64,000 bases of DNA from Pachypanchax playfairii (Eukaryota; Chordata; Actinopteri; Cyprinodontiformes; Aplocheilidae). The DNA is taken from the NCBI GenBank assembly GCA_006937955.1, contig SSNP01000005.1, positions 1,113,786-1,177,785 of the forward strand. The letters are read 5' to 3'. Each line of letters starts with the position of its first letter. The stretch's first letter is position 1. The position numbers were made by a program, and so were the translations under genes. The notes beneath the pieces were generated by a model that worked only from the letters and a program-made list of their open reading frames with translations, did not search any database and was not told the DNA's origin. This document shows positions 1-10,254 of this stretch, piece by piece.

Positions 1-3000
1 CAAAGACTAAAGTGTATTGTCACAATAAAAATCTAATAAAATGAACATGTATTTTATTTGTGTATGCAATATTTAAGTGGTTTATCCAAATAAAAACATA
101 CATGTTGAGTTTTATTCAGGGGCACCTTTATCTAAATGTTTCAGCTTGTGGTTTAACTCTGTGTTTTTTTGGATTAATAACATGATGTAATTAGTAAAAA
201 CAAGAAGCCTGCACATCATTCAGGTAACAGGTGATCAGGCCAGTTTTTACGGTATTAAAAATCAAATCATGATTTGTATAAATTCTAAAACATGATTTGA
301 TTATTGCATCAGATTCTTATGAAGGAACATGTATGATTGTGAACATCAGCTGTAGTTTAATCTCATGTATATTTGTAAAAATAGATCTAAATAAACATTT
401 AGTATATATTTTTTAAGGAAACAGATATTTGAATAAGAACAACTGAATGTGTGAGTGAAAACAGACTGATGGGTTTTTATCGAACAAGTTGTTTCTTTCA
501 TTTTGGTTTTTCCTTTTATCTTTTATTGGAGTTTTTTGTGTTTGTGACCAAAAATTCTGAGCAGTTTGACACACAGAGACAGAATCCTCCTCCTCCTCCT
601 ACTGAGACTCTGGAACTGTCTGATGCTCCTCTCTGAGTTTCACAGGGTTTGATGCTTCTTCAGTTTAATCTATGATGTGTCTCATATTTCATTTGTGATT
701 CCTTTAAAATAGATTTATTCTATTTTAACCAGCCAGCAACCCAAGAGAGTAAAGAAAGTCTGACATGTTCTTGCAACCCTGGTCACGTTGAAAATGTTTA
801 TCCTGATATTCAACTTTGGAAACGACCAAATTCAGTCAGTTACTTTGTTTTAAAAGAACATGTCAACATGTGATTGTTTCTGAAAGAAATGATCAGATTC
901 TTTTCTTTGTGTCAAACTGCAGTCCAGTGCTTCAATATAATATGATAGATAAAGTGCTGATTCATCATCTTTGATGTCCAGACACCATTAAACTGCTGTA
1001 AGTTGGCACAGCAGCTGAAAGTAAAGCAGGGGAACAAATTACTCTAAGACTCCATTTAAAAATCATTTGCAACTCAAATATGAATCATAGTCCCTCAGTT
1101 TACCAACATCCTGCCTGGAAACACTAACAGTTACTTTAGAAATACTAAACTTACCAGAAACGTGGTTTTCTCTTGTCATAATAACATCCTGAAATCCCAG
1201 TCTGCTATTGTTCATTATTCATTATTTAATTAACTTTCTTTCCTTCAGCTGGTTAATTTCCAGTCAGTTCATCCATGTCCATCCTCAGACACCCCCACAT
1301 CCCCCCCGAGGAGCCATGAGGTAGAAACAACAACAACAACAAATTCTGTTCAAATAACTATTAATATCTGGAACAACAATTTGGATCTCATGTAGCACAA
1401 AGAGGAACAACAATATTTTGCTCTTCAGTACGTTGTTTCATTCCTACATATTATCACGTTTTAAATAATTGATCTTTTATCAATGTTTAATTTAAACCTT
1501 CATGAAGAACTTTCAAAAACTGCCTCCAGGTAAAAGAACAAAATAAAACTTCTTTTTAATCCTACATAAAAAGCAGGATTTTAAAGAGGTTTTATCTTAT
1601 AAAACATCAGTTTTCTCTGTGGAAGATTTCTCCTGCTTCCTTTATCTTCTTTTTAAATTCTCTTCCTCATTCGGCTCTTTTTTTCTCTGTTTTTTCTTTA
1701 TTATATATTGTATTTCTGTTGGATCTCGTCCTTCTGGGTAAATGATTCTTTCTTCCTGACTGAGTTCAATGATCTGGAAGTGTGTGAGCAGCACACAGTG
1801 TGTGAGACACAATAAGAGTCATTAGAAACAGGAAACACTTAAACATTCTTTATGAAAGAAAGGAAATTATTCCATCTTATAGTTCTAATTCTGTCAAAGT
1901 AAAATAAAAATTATATTATAGGAACTTAAATCTTTTTTTGTGGATTATTTTTCATCTGTAGTTTGTTATTTAGTCCAACATTTCAGTGTAAGAAGCGTCA
2001 TTCTTATTATTCATATACCAAGTTATTATAAACTTTTGGCCTTTTACAGTGTTGTGAGGTCTTCAAGGTAAACCCAAACATTACAAACTGTTTAGGAAAA
2101 ATTATTTTTTTTATTTTCAATCGTTTTCTTCCCACTCGCTCACGACCTCTCTCACATCACCTCTTGTTTATCTCTCCAGCTCTCTTCCAGCCCTCCTTCC
2201 CTCCTCGTTCTGCTGCATTATTCAGATGGACTTCCATTTAGAATGGCTTGTGGTGTCCCAGAGTACCTCTATTTTCATTGCGCTTCATGGAGCAACACTT
2301 CAGCTGAGAACGCCTCCCCACACAAATCCGTCTGCACTCGACACACATCAACGCAGAAGAAGCATCAGTTTTAATAGATGCAGATGTTTGTGCGAACTCA
2401 TGAATAAAAAACTCATTTATTTAGAATTTATTTCTTCAAACAAAGTAAAAGAAAAGAATGTTAAAAACAGCCAATGTCTGGTTTTCCTCCAATCCCACTG
2501 AGTGTTAGTAGCTGCATGCTGATGCAGGGGCAGACAACAACAGAATGAGATGTCTTATTTATAACCTCCAGGAGCCGAGGGTTGAAACGTTTTAACTGCA
2601 GGCTCAGAGTCCGGGCGGGGCTCGGCGCTGAAGGACAAAAAGAGGAAGACAAAAATACATCCTTACATATTTAATCATGTGAAAGGCATGATGGCTGAAT
2701 GAACAAACAAAAAGATACAAAGAGTAACATCACTGAAAAGAACTTCATCTTTACTGATGTGAGTGTAATGAACGAGGTTCGACTGAATCAGTGAGTGAGG
2801 CGAGAAAAGATGTAAGAAGATGAAAACTGGTGGCTGAATGATGTTTCGGAAGTGAAGGAAGAAATATGCAGAAACATTTTATAGAATTAGATTGTGAGAT
2901 ATGAATGTTGACACTGACAGCATCACGAGTTCCAAACATCCTGATTTTCATTTTTGTTTTGCCTCTTTGGTTTTTGACATTCTCTCTGTTATTTAAAAAA

Positions 3001-4150
3001 AAAAAACTTTTCTATACTAAACAGTCATGCACTAAAGAAAACACCAACTGAAACACAAACATTAAGAAAGATTTTCTGCTACTGATTGTTGGAGTCGTGA
3101 TGGGATGACGTGGTCGTGAGGGTTAAAATTTCACTGAATTTTTCAGGATAAAAGTCTTTTTATAGCGATCCTAAAGCTGTGAGGATGAAAGGAGGTTTCT
3201 GATCTTATGAAGTCAAACAAAACTAGAGCAACGAGTCACTGTTGTTCATATTTAAGTCAGTATCTGACTGATAAAGTGTAAACAGCCTTCACAAGAGAAT
3301 CGTCCAAATGACTCAAAACATTTGGGAGGGGTCTCAGTTTCTTTGCAGAGAATAATCAGAAAGTTTGAATACATCTGGAACGCATCTCAAACCTTTTCAA
3401 AGTTAGTTTCCATGAGTCAGAGGACATTCAAAACAGCTGTGGGATTGTTACCCCAAATTCAGTGACATTACACAGAAGAATTTACACATTTTCTCTCAAT
3501 TTTGTGTCTCCAATTAGTTGCTAACAGTCACATCCTGGTGAGACACTGACCTCACCCACAGAAAGACCATTTGCTCTTGTTAATGTTTCCTGTGGCCTTT
3601 AGTACACAAAGACACAAAGACTTTAGCTGTGCTTAAGCTAACAGCTGAGGCAGCAAAGCCACTCGACCTAAACAACATCTCATAAATGTTACTGTCTCAC
3701 TGGGCTTGAAGACAGACAGGTACAGGTCTGTGGTTACATACAGCTGCTGTAAATATTTCACGTGTTTTTATTTACACCTTATCATGAGAAAGGATTTTGC
3801 CATTATATGTATGTGTTGGTACTTTATTTGGAAATTCTGGTTAAAATCCAGTTTTTATAGTAAAACTAAGTTTGTCTCCTCTGGTGGGATTAGATATTTC
3901 CTGTTGGTTTAGATCAGTTTTAAAAACATTTATCAAGGACACATATAATTTTCTGCTTTCCAACAATAAGAACTGTATTTATAGAGCAGAGAAAATGAAC
4001 AGTGACTCTGCACATCAGCTTTCTCTGCTTCAGTTAATTCACCACAAATGATGGTAGTGCAGACACTCCAGATGTAGAGGCCGGACTCACCTGTGGGTCA
4101 GAGAGTAATGGTGTTCTCATTATTCACTGTCACCCTGTAAGTTAGAAGCA
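1..4150. other. Upstream flanking DNA, no gene recognised
   Basis: This is AT-rich sequence upstream of gnao1. Stop codons are frequent in all frames. The few open frames (61-91 codons) show no recognisable domain, no Kozak-supported start and no splice-consistent extension. Small simple-sequence patches occur, such as an AAC-type run near 1326-1341 and an A-tract near 2996. I see no exon, tRNA or clear transposon here. It is probably intergenic, although untranslated exons of a neighbouring gene cannot be excluded by eye. Confidence 0.6.
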
Positions 4151-4156
4151 GCTCAT

Positions 4157-4188
4157 CATTTCCTGGACCAAGGCTGGTCCAGGAAATG
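4157..4188. repeat. Perfect 14-bp inverted repeat with 4-nt loop
   Basis: CATTTCCTGGACCA at 4157-4170 is followed by the spacer AGGC and then by its exact reverse complement TGGTCCAGGAAATG at 4175-4188. The stem has no mismatches, and the next flanking pair (T/G) would be a wobble pair in RNA. It lies about 4.6 kb upstream of the putative gnao1 promoter and is not embedded in a larger repeat that I can see. It is too short for a typical miRNA precursor. It could be a structured element, a palindromic protein-binding site or a chance hairpin. Confidence 0.9.
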
Positions 4189-7100
4189 GTCTGAATCTTC
4201 TCTCTGATTTAAATAGAAGTTATTCACTCGCACTTAAATATAAACACAGAGACAATTTATTCCTGAGATTTTTAAATGCAGAAGAAATTTAATACTTTCT
4301 GTGTCTTATACATGAAAACAATAAGTCACAGTATGAAACTCTTCATACGGACATGCACCACCTGCAGGTCCGAGTCATCTTTTATTTAAACTGTCACACA
4401 AGAGGAAAAGTGAGGACTGGACGTGCACACAGGAAATCAGACAGGTAAAACTTGTAATAATCAAACAAACAGCAGGAACTCTGAATGTAAGCAGCAGAAA
4501 ATCAGACAAGCAGACTGAGAAAACACCAGAAGATCTGATTAGTTACTGAATGAAATGCAGGTGAGCTGATTACAGGTGAAGTACAGGTGTGTGTGAAACA
4601 ATAAGAAGAACTGAAGGTGGCAAAGAACGGGGAAACAAAAAAGATTAGTAACAAAGTCTTTCTGCAAAGAAATTAAATACAAGAGCTCAATAAAACCAAA
4701 AGACACAAACCCATCATCACATGACACTAAATATAAATGACTTAATGACAAAACGTGATGTCATTTAAACTCATACAGTCAGAGAGTCGTGATTCCATAA
4801 TAATAAGACATTAACTGAAGGGAATGTTTACATGAACAGCTTTTAAAGACTAAATGAACTCAAATCACTCGCCTTCTTCTCTGGAAGTAATTATACCATC
4901 TAGGAGTTTTACAATTATCTCTTTTTATGACAAATTATTATTCTTATTTTGTCTGTCCTCAGAAGCAGTTTGCTTGAGGGCAACGTGCGCTGCTCTTCGG
5001 TTAGTGCCTCCTCGTCACACTCGTATCTGACTCTAATGATGTCCGACAGAATCTGGATTCACTCCGTCCTCATTATGTGCAGATAAGAAACTTCTGTCCT
5101 GTTTTCAGAACAATTTATGTCCCACGGCATGAATGTCAAAAGATGACACTGTTACTCAAAGTTGTGTTTCTTTTATGTTTAGTTGTGTATAAACATGTAA
5201 ATATAAAAGTAGCTGTGAGGAACTAATTGAACACGATGTTGAAGAAACTTCTCAAAGATAAATGATTGAAGTTGTTTAGTGGTTTGGGTTTGAGTTGGTC
5301 ATCCTTTAAATGAACCACCAACACAAATGGAAATATAACATGACTTATAATAAGGCTGTTATAAAGTCACCTGGATTGAACCTGCTGTTGTTGCCTGGAA
5401 TCTGCAGAAAAACATTTATTTATAAAGTCAGTTATTATTGTTGTTGTGGACATGCAGCTCTACAAAATATGATTTCCAAACCCACACAATCAACATCCCA
5501 TAAACAAAACAAAAAGGTGTAACAACAAAATTATATTTTTAACAAATGCCACACAAGAAGAATTTATAATTATCAACATTTTTAGTGATGATTTTCAGTA
5601 ATTCAGAACACATCCAGAATAAATTATGTGGTGGTGTCACGAGTAAAAATATCAGAGCTGAATGTCTGTTGGACATGATGACATTTAAAGAAATATTTGT
5701 GATTTTCTCCCAGCGTGTCCTGGCAGCACTCAGGAAGCAGCAGTAGGTGTTGTGTTTTTGTTTGTAGGCCCACACAGTTCGCTGCCCCCAAATTAGTCAG
5801 AGCTTTGGTGTTTGATTGTTACTGCTGTTTCAAAATAGAAGCATGTTATGTATGATGACAGGAGAGAGTTTGTTCTTAATGCTTTTCAAAATCTTACACT
5901 GACAAGGAGACCCCAACTTCTGCAGACAGCATTATTACATAACATTTACCCATAAACACATTTGTTTTAATAAAAATCCACCATATAAGGTTCAAAAGGA
6001 AGAAAAAACAACTAAAAAGTTGAATTATTTTTTTTAACAATCTCTTGTAGATAGTGTTAGATATTACAGTATTATTAAAAGTAGTAGTGATCTAAATGTT
6101 TTTAGTGCTTCTAAAGTTCAACAAACCATATTACATTTCATACTTTAATAATAGTTGTTGCTTTAATGCCACTGAGTTGGGAGTGAGACGTGCATTAAAT
6201 CTGTCCCTGATGACCACAAGCTGAAAAATATTTAAGTCCTTTAAATTAAAAATAGGTTTCAAACTGAGTGGATTGAAACAGAGCTGGTTTGTAAATGTTT
6301 AGGATGAAGTGCTTTGAACCACTTTGTCATTAGAAATAATATTCTGTCCCATGATCCTTTGCAGCTGCCTCTTTTCAAAGCAACACAGTTTATCTTCACT
6401 AAAATATTTTCTCATTTTACTAACATAAATCAGGAAAAAGATTGAAATAACAATATGAGTGTGTTAAGGTTAGAAAAACATTTGGTACCGTAATCTCTGT
6501 ACATGTTGTCATCAGGATGAAGACTCCTGTCTCCTCCACACTGTCTCTTTTCACACCCATCACTATGTCCTAATTTGACACAGCTCTGTTCATCTTGATG
6601 TGTTTTTTGAGTTCTACAGAATGAAGAGTGCAAATTAGTTCCTGACACCTTCAGTTAACCCTCATCCCACACTTTGCTTTTCATCAGGTCTGTTCTTCCT
6701 TGGTAAAGAACAAGTCAATAAACATCTGCACATTTTTCATTAGAAAATACCCACAACCCTTTGCTGTGCTCTGTTAGGGTAGAAGGTTTTATTTCAGGTT
6801 ATTTCTCTAAATCTTTGCTTTCGCCTGATCTGTAACTCATTAACATCCCCGTTAAACATTCGTTGGAGTTAACAGGATAAACTCCTCATGGTGGAAATCA
6901 ATAAGTTTTCCCATCAAGATAAGAACCGTATCATCAGGAATCAACACCTGGGAAAAAAAATCTGTGGTGGTTTCAAGTCAGTCTGCAGTACAACTGGTTT
7001 ACAGGAATCAGCCACTGGGGGGCTGTCATCTGTTTTACCATCTACTTCCTGGTACAGGTAATAGTTATTGTAAAAATATAAACAATTCATGTTTTAAAAA

Positions 7101-7365
7101 ACTCTGAAATACTTCATTTGTTTCTTATTTACTAATTGTAGTTGAGATTCTGTCTCTCAGGTCAGCTTCCAGTGTCTTGACCTTTGCTCCATTTCCTTTA
7201 AAATGCTGTGAAATGTGTCCAATCAGAGGAGAGATGAAATACTCATCATTCAGTGTTGTTTCCCACCCACCCATCTGTTTTCTGTACCTGATTGATCTGT
7301 GTGTGTTTGAAGGGGAGCTGCTGCCCATCTTAATGTTCATCAGAGTTAAAGCCTGCACATGTAAC
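4189..7365. other. Upstream flanking DNA, no gene recognised
   Basis: AT-rich noncoding sequence. Open frames of 60-93 codons occur on both strands but lack recognisable domains. I see no RNA gene, CpG-rich patch or clear transposon. Confidence 0.55.
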
Positions 7366-7465
7366 CAGTTCATCACAAGGTCACGTGCAGACAAACAACC
7401 ATTCACACACCTAGGGTCATTTTAGGTCACCAGTTAAGCCAACATGTATGTTTTTGTTCTGAAGA
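7366..7465. repeat. Decayed interspersed repeat fragment (teleost, class uncertain)
   Basis: The stretch contains the pattern 'ccagttcatcacaagg', then 'gacaaacaaccattcacaca', then 'ccaacatgtatg'. From memory, this is the order of a very common short fish interspersed repeat that usually reads on from 'aggtcgccagtccatcacag'. Two other partial copies, covering the left part of the same family, are at 42828-42925 and 55395-55465. The copy is degenerate, its ends are approximate, and I cannot assign a transposon class. Confidence 0.45.
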
Positions 7466-7539
7466 AGGACACTTAATATTGTTGCACCTCACTAATTTTG
7501 CATGAAACTGCTTTACTTTGTTTACTCGATGCTTTAGCA

Positions 7540-7860
7540 TGATGCCTGATCTGGATTAGGTCTTTCACAGTAATACCGGTACAATGTTAGGGAATGATAA
7601 GGAAACAAAATATTACAATAGAATATGGGTGAAACGTGCACGTACAGAACCTTCATATGCAAATGGGAGAAGAAGCATGGCGGTGCCAGAGAAGGAGGGT
7701 GAAAGTGGTTCAGAGACTGACAGATGAACCAGAACTGGTTTGCCAAAAGGTGAAACTTCCATGATGTGGAACTAGTTGGTTTTTGTCCTTCAGAAAAACA
7801 ACATTTTACAGAACCTGCAAGCGAATAGTCATCGATGTTTTAAAGTATGTCTCATCAGTC
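7540..7860 (-). repeat. Dispersed repeat, copy A (inverted partner of 32531-32890)
   Basis: Read on the minus strand, this segment aligns along most of its length with 32531-32890 on the plus strand. Shared anchors include 'gactgatgaga', 'catactttaaaac', 'cgcttgcaggttctg', 'ttctggttcatct', 'catattctattgta', 'cattccctaaca' and 'gtattactgtgaaag'. By eye the two are roughly 80% identical with small indels. Both yield a similar open frame in the same register, containing the peptide pieces ANQFWFI and YYCERP. This reflects shared DNA and does not show that the frame is coding. The family is not recognised; it is presumably an old transposable element. It lies about 1 kb upstream of the putative gnao1 promoter. 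Confidence 0.7.
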
Positions 7861-8184
7861 CTGCACTAATCTGGATTACATTAAAAACCTTCTCCCTCTC
7901 CAAAAAAAAAAACATGCAATCACTCATTTATACTGTCTTGTAGATGTTTTGGGATTAAACCAATATAATATAAAGTTGTGGTCTTTAATGTTCAGCTACA
8001 TGCAGCATCAGTCTGATTTGACTGAGAGAAAAGTGACAACAAAACAACTTCCATTTAAACTGAAGAGACATAAAATATTTGCTCAAACTATTTTTAGTTG
8101 TTTTAAACGGCAGAAGTTTTCTACTGAACAGTTCCTGCTCAGAGTAACTGCAAGCCTGAATTCTTAATCAAAAGTTCACATGCA

Positions 8185-8287
8185 AAGGTCCAGACTCTAC
8201 AGTCCACCAAGGTCCAGACTCTACAGTCCACCTGCATCTACAGGTCCTGACTCTACAGTCCACCTGCATCTAAAGGTCCAGACTCTG
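8185..8287. repeat. Short tandem repeat, ~33-bp unit
   Basis: The word 'aggtccagactctacagtcc' recurs from 8186, from 8210, and with one change from 8242. A truncated start of a fourth unit begins at 8274. The later units add 'acctgcatcta', giving a 32-33 bp period; the first unit is shorter (about 24 bp). The array is about 500 bp upstream of the CpG-rich promoter region. Confidence 0.85.
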
Positions 8288-8774
8288 ATTAAAAGGAACT
8301 GATTAAGGTCTTTTATAATCCAAACAGATTAGTATGTAGAGTTTCATGTTCTCCCCAAAGTTCCTCAAATGCATGTCATTTTAGCTGGTAACACAAATGC
8401 AACACTATAGATGTTTAGGATGTCTTTTAAAAGAAAACCAACATTTTGTTTGAAACAAAGACAAAATGAATACAGTCTACTTGTTATGTTTAAGATGCAT
8501 TTGTTTGTTGTCACACCATGAGGGTTTCAGGGTGGATCTACTGGCTGTTGGGACAAAGGGTCCAAAGTGGGAACGCTGTCTATGAACGGGGGCGGTGTTG
8601 AAACGGAAGTTGATTGAATTGAAAAACAGAAATTATAACAACAATAACAATGAGAGGAAGTGAAATGTTTGGTGTTTTAATTTAATGAAGTGGAAAGCCT
8701 GGAGCTCCTTTATGACAATGCGCCACCAGGCCGCGCCACTGGGAGAAGATAGACGCTCTCACACGTTACTGTTG

Positions 8775-8782
8775 TGACGTCA
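8775..8782. promoter_or_regulatory. Perfect palindromic CRE (CREB/ATF site)
   Basis: TGACGTCA, the full consensus cAMP response element, lies at the upstream edge of the CpG-rich promoter block, 577 bp before the start codon. CREB/ATF factors are known to bind such sites, usually close to transcription starts. Two further perfect copies lie in introns at 23552-23559 and 34536-34543. By chance about one copy per 65 kb is expected, so only the promoter position is notable. Confidence 0.6.
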
Positions 8783-8939
8783 ACAACCTGCAAGTGAACG
8801 GGTGAACTAACGGAGGACCAAGCGAGCCGCTACCGGAGCTACCGGGAGGCAGTAGAGCTACAGAGCGAGTCCCCGCCGCCCGCCCCGGAGAAACCAAACG
8901 GAAGAACGGTCCGCTGTGAGCCGCCGTGAGAACCGAGCG

Positions 8940-8969
8940 ATGCGAGCGCTGCTCACCACCGCCCAATAA
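8940..8969 (+). promoter_or_regulatory. Upstream ORF 1 (9 codons) in the 5'UTR
   Basis: ATG at 8940 opens a 9-codon frame (MRALLTTAQ) that ends in TAA at 8967-8969. The context has G at -3 and C at +4, so initiation would be moderate. It is a uORF only if transcription starts upstream of 8940, which is inferred and not shown. It ends well before the main start at 9359, so reinitiation is possible. Confidence 0.4.
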
Positions 8970-9128
8970 CGCAAAGACGAGAAGAGAACGAGATTTACCG
9001 ACAGACAGAAGGAAGACGGAGAACGGACACGAAGCCCTCTTGAGGAACAGCCAGCTGCGGAGGTTTCAGCGAGCTGCTCCTGATTTCTTTCTGCTCCGTG
9101 GATCAAACCGAGAGGGTCGGTGATTTAA

Positions 9129-9137
9129 ATGCTTTAA
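9129..9137 (+). promoter_or_regulatory. Upstream ORF 2 (two-codon minimal uORF)
   Basis: ATG CTT TAA gives a Met-Leu-stop frame 230 bp before the main start codon. The upstream bases are AT-rich, with A at -3 and C at +4. Minimal uORFs can stall or recycle ribosomes, but whether this one is used is unknown. Confidence 0.35.
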
Positions 9138-9358
9138 CGGCGCGTCTGTCCCCGGTTTGAGAGGGAGCTGCCCAGAAAGAGTCAGGGGGATCGAAGGCAG
9201 AGCTCAGAAGAGGTGGAAACAGCCTACACGTTCAATTACAGAAAAAGGATTTGCAGTCAGATTTTTTTTCCTCACAGATTCAACCCGTTCCCGTTTTTGG
9301 TGCATTTTCCTAAGTGGATTTTGAAACCGGTACCGCCATCAAGCTGTGTTCTTTAACC

Positions 9359-9476
9359 ATGGGATGTACTCTGAGCGCAGAGGAGAGGGCGGCTCTGGAC
9401 CGGAGCAAAGCCATCGAGAAGAACCTGAAGGAGGACGGACTCACCGCGGCCAAAGACGTGAAACTGCTGCTGCTCG
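9359..9476 (+). CDS. gnao1: gnao1 coding exon 1: G protein alpha-o, N-terminus
   Basis: This exon encodes the first 39 residues of the alpha subunit of heterotrimeric Go, plus the first base of codon 40. Go is the abundant neuronal Gi/o-class switch that couples receptors to ion channels and adenylyl cyclase at the inner plasma membrane. The protein begins MGCTLSAEERAAL. Gly2 and Cys3 are the family's myristoylation and palmitoylation sites. The rest is the alphaN helix, which contacts G-beta-gamma, and then beta-1 (KDVKLLLL), which leads into the P-loop. ATG 9359 has a perfect Kozak core (ACCATGG), and an in-frame TAA at 9311 precludes an upstream in-frame ATG start. The donor at 9477 is GTAAGA. 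MGCTLSAEERAAL and the EDG-x-x-AAKDVKLLLL segment separate alpha-o from alpha-i. From memory of the human protein there are about three conservative differences (positions 14, 28, 29). Which teleost duplicate (a or b) this is cannot be told. Confidence 0.97.
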
Positions 9477-10211
9477 GTAAGAAACGACCGCGCGTCGGCC
9501 TTCCTGTCACTGCCGCGACCGAAAGGTGTGGCGGTGGAAGAAAAGATCCCCACACAGGGCTGACAGGGGAGTCGTACTGTCAAAAGAAACACGACACCCG
9601 TTTAAAATCCAGAATCAAAAACATTCTTGTAAAAATAGAGGAAATTTTTTATTTATGGGCGATGTTATTGTTAATTGATGTTAATTGATTTCCTGGATTT
9701 CTTTCCATATAATCACAGCCTGTATTTCTTACATAATCCCATCGAAGCCCCTCAGTTGTAATCAGAAAAGGTGTGGCAGGTGGGGAAATGTTCTGAAAAT
9801 CAGAAGCGATGTGAGCTGCAGATGGGTGGCAGAAAAAATGGCAGGATGCAGCAAGCCACAGGCCCAGCGCTGGCAGCGCTTCTTCCTTCATTTCACACGG
9901 GAGATTAAACCTTTTATTAATTTTAGGTGACTCTGTCTTCAGTCATTGATCATGTTTATCAGAATAAATTGAAGGATGGGGGTCTGAAGGAGGCAGGAAA
10001 ACTGAGAAGGAGAAAGGTTACAGCCACTTTCTCCATCTTCATCTCCACCCCATGCTGCCGAGCTTGTAGGATTTTAAGAGGCTGAATCTCCCTTTCTTTT
10101 CTCTCTTCCTCCCCCCTCCTCTTCCTCCTTTCTGTCTCTCACATGCACACGCCAACAAACACTCGCACATTCACCCTGTTTACACGGTCTTGTTCTGTCT
10201 TTTTCCCTCAG
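9477..10211 (+). other. gnao1: gnao1 intron 1 (735 bp)
   Basis: A phase-1 GT-AG intron that splits glycine codon 40 of the P-loop as G|GG. The donor is GTAAGA. The acceptor is TTTTTCCCTCAG with a strong pyrimidine tract. The CpG-rich promoter block extends into the first ~80 bases. A long C/T-rich stretch lies at about 10080-10140. No other feature is seen. Confidence 0.95.
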
Positions 10212-10254
10212 GGGCTGGAGAGTCAGGAAAAAGCACCATCGTCAAACAGATGAA
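10212..10254 (+). CDS. gnao1: gnao1 coding exon 2: P-loop (G1 box)
   Basis: The 43-bp exon completes codon 40 and encodes residues 41-53 plus two bases of Lys54. Joined to exon 1 it forms the GAGESGKST phosphate-binding loop. Lys46 and Ser47 are the residues that hold GTP phosphates and Mg2+ in this family. The segment STIVKQMK follows. The exon length of 43 bp and the phases (1 in, 2 out) match the conserved gene structure of vertebrate Gi/o alpha genes as I know it. The acceptor is CCCTCAG|GGGC and the donor is GTAAGT, the strongest consensus. The sequence is identical to the human protein in this stretch as far as I recall, as expected for the nucleotide-binding core. Confidence 0.97.

Larger units (their letters stand above)
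8550..9358 (+). promoter_or_regulatory. gnao1: gnao1 promoter and 5' untranslated region (CpG-rich)
   Basis: GC and CpG content rise sharply from about 8.7 kb and stay high to about 9.55 kb, against an AT-rich background. This is typical of a vertebrate CpG-island promoter. Visible elements are a GC box (GGGGGCGG, about 8588), further GC-box-like sequence in CCGCCCGCCCCGG (about 8876), a perfect CRE (TGACGTCA, 8775-8782) and CCAAT (8963-8967). There is no convincing TATA box. The transcription start cannot be fixed from sequence; I infer it to be near 8.75-8.95 kb. Two short upstream ORFs precede the main start if transcription begins upstream of them. The main ATG sits in an excellent Kozak context (ACCATGG). 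Confidence 0.7.

Noticed and set aside
9314..9358. Fifteen-codon N-terminal extension of the gnao1 frame
   Set aside because: It would need a GTG start and directly follows an in-frame TAA. The ATG at 9359 has a perfect Kozak core and gives the known N-terminus.
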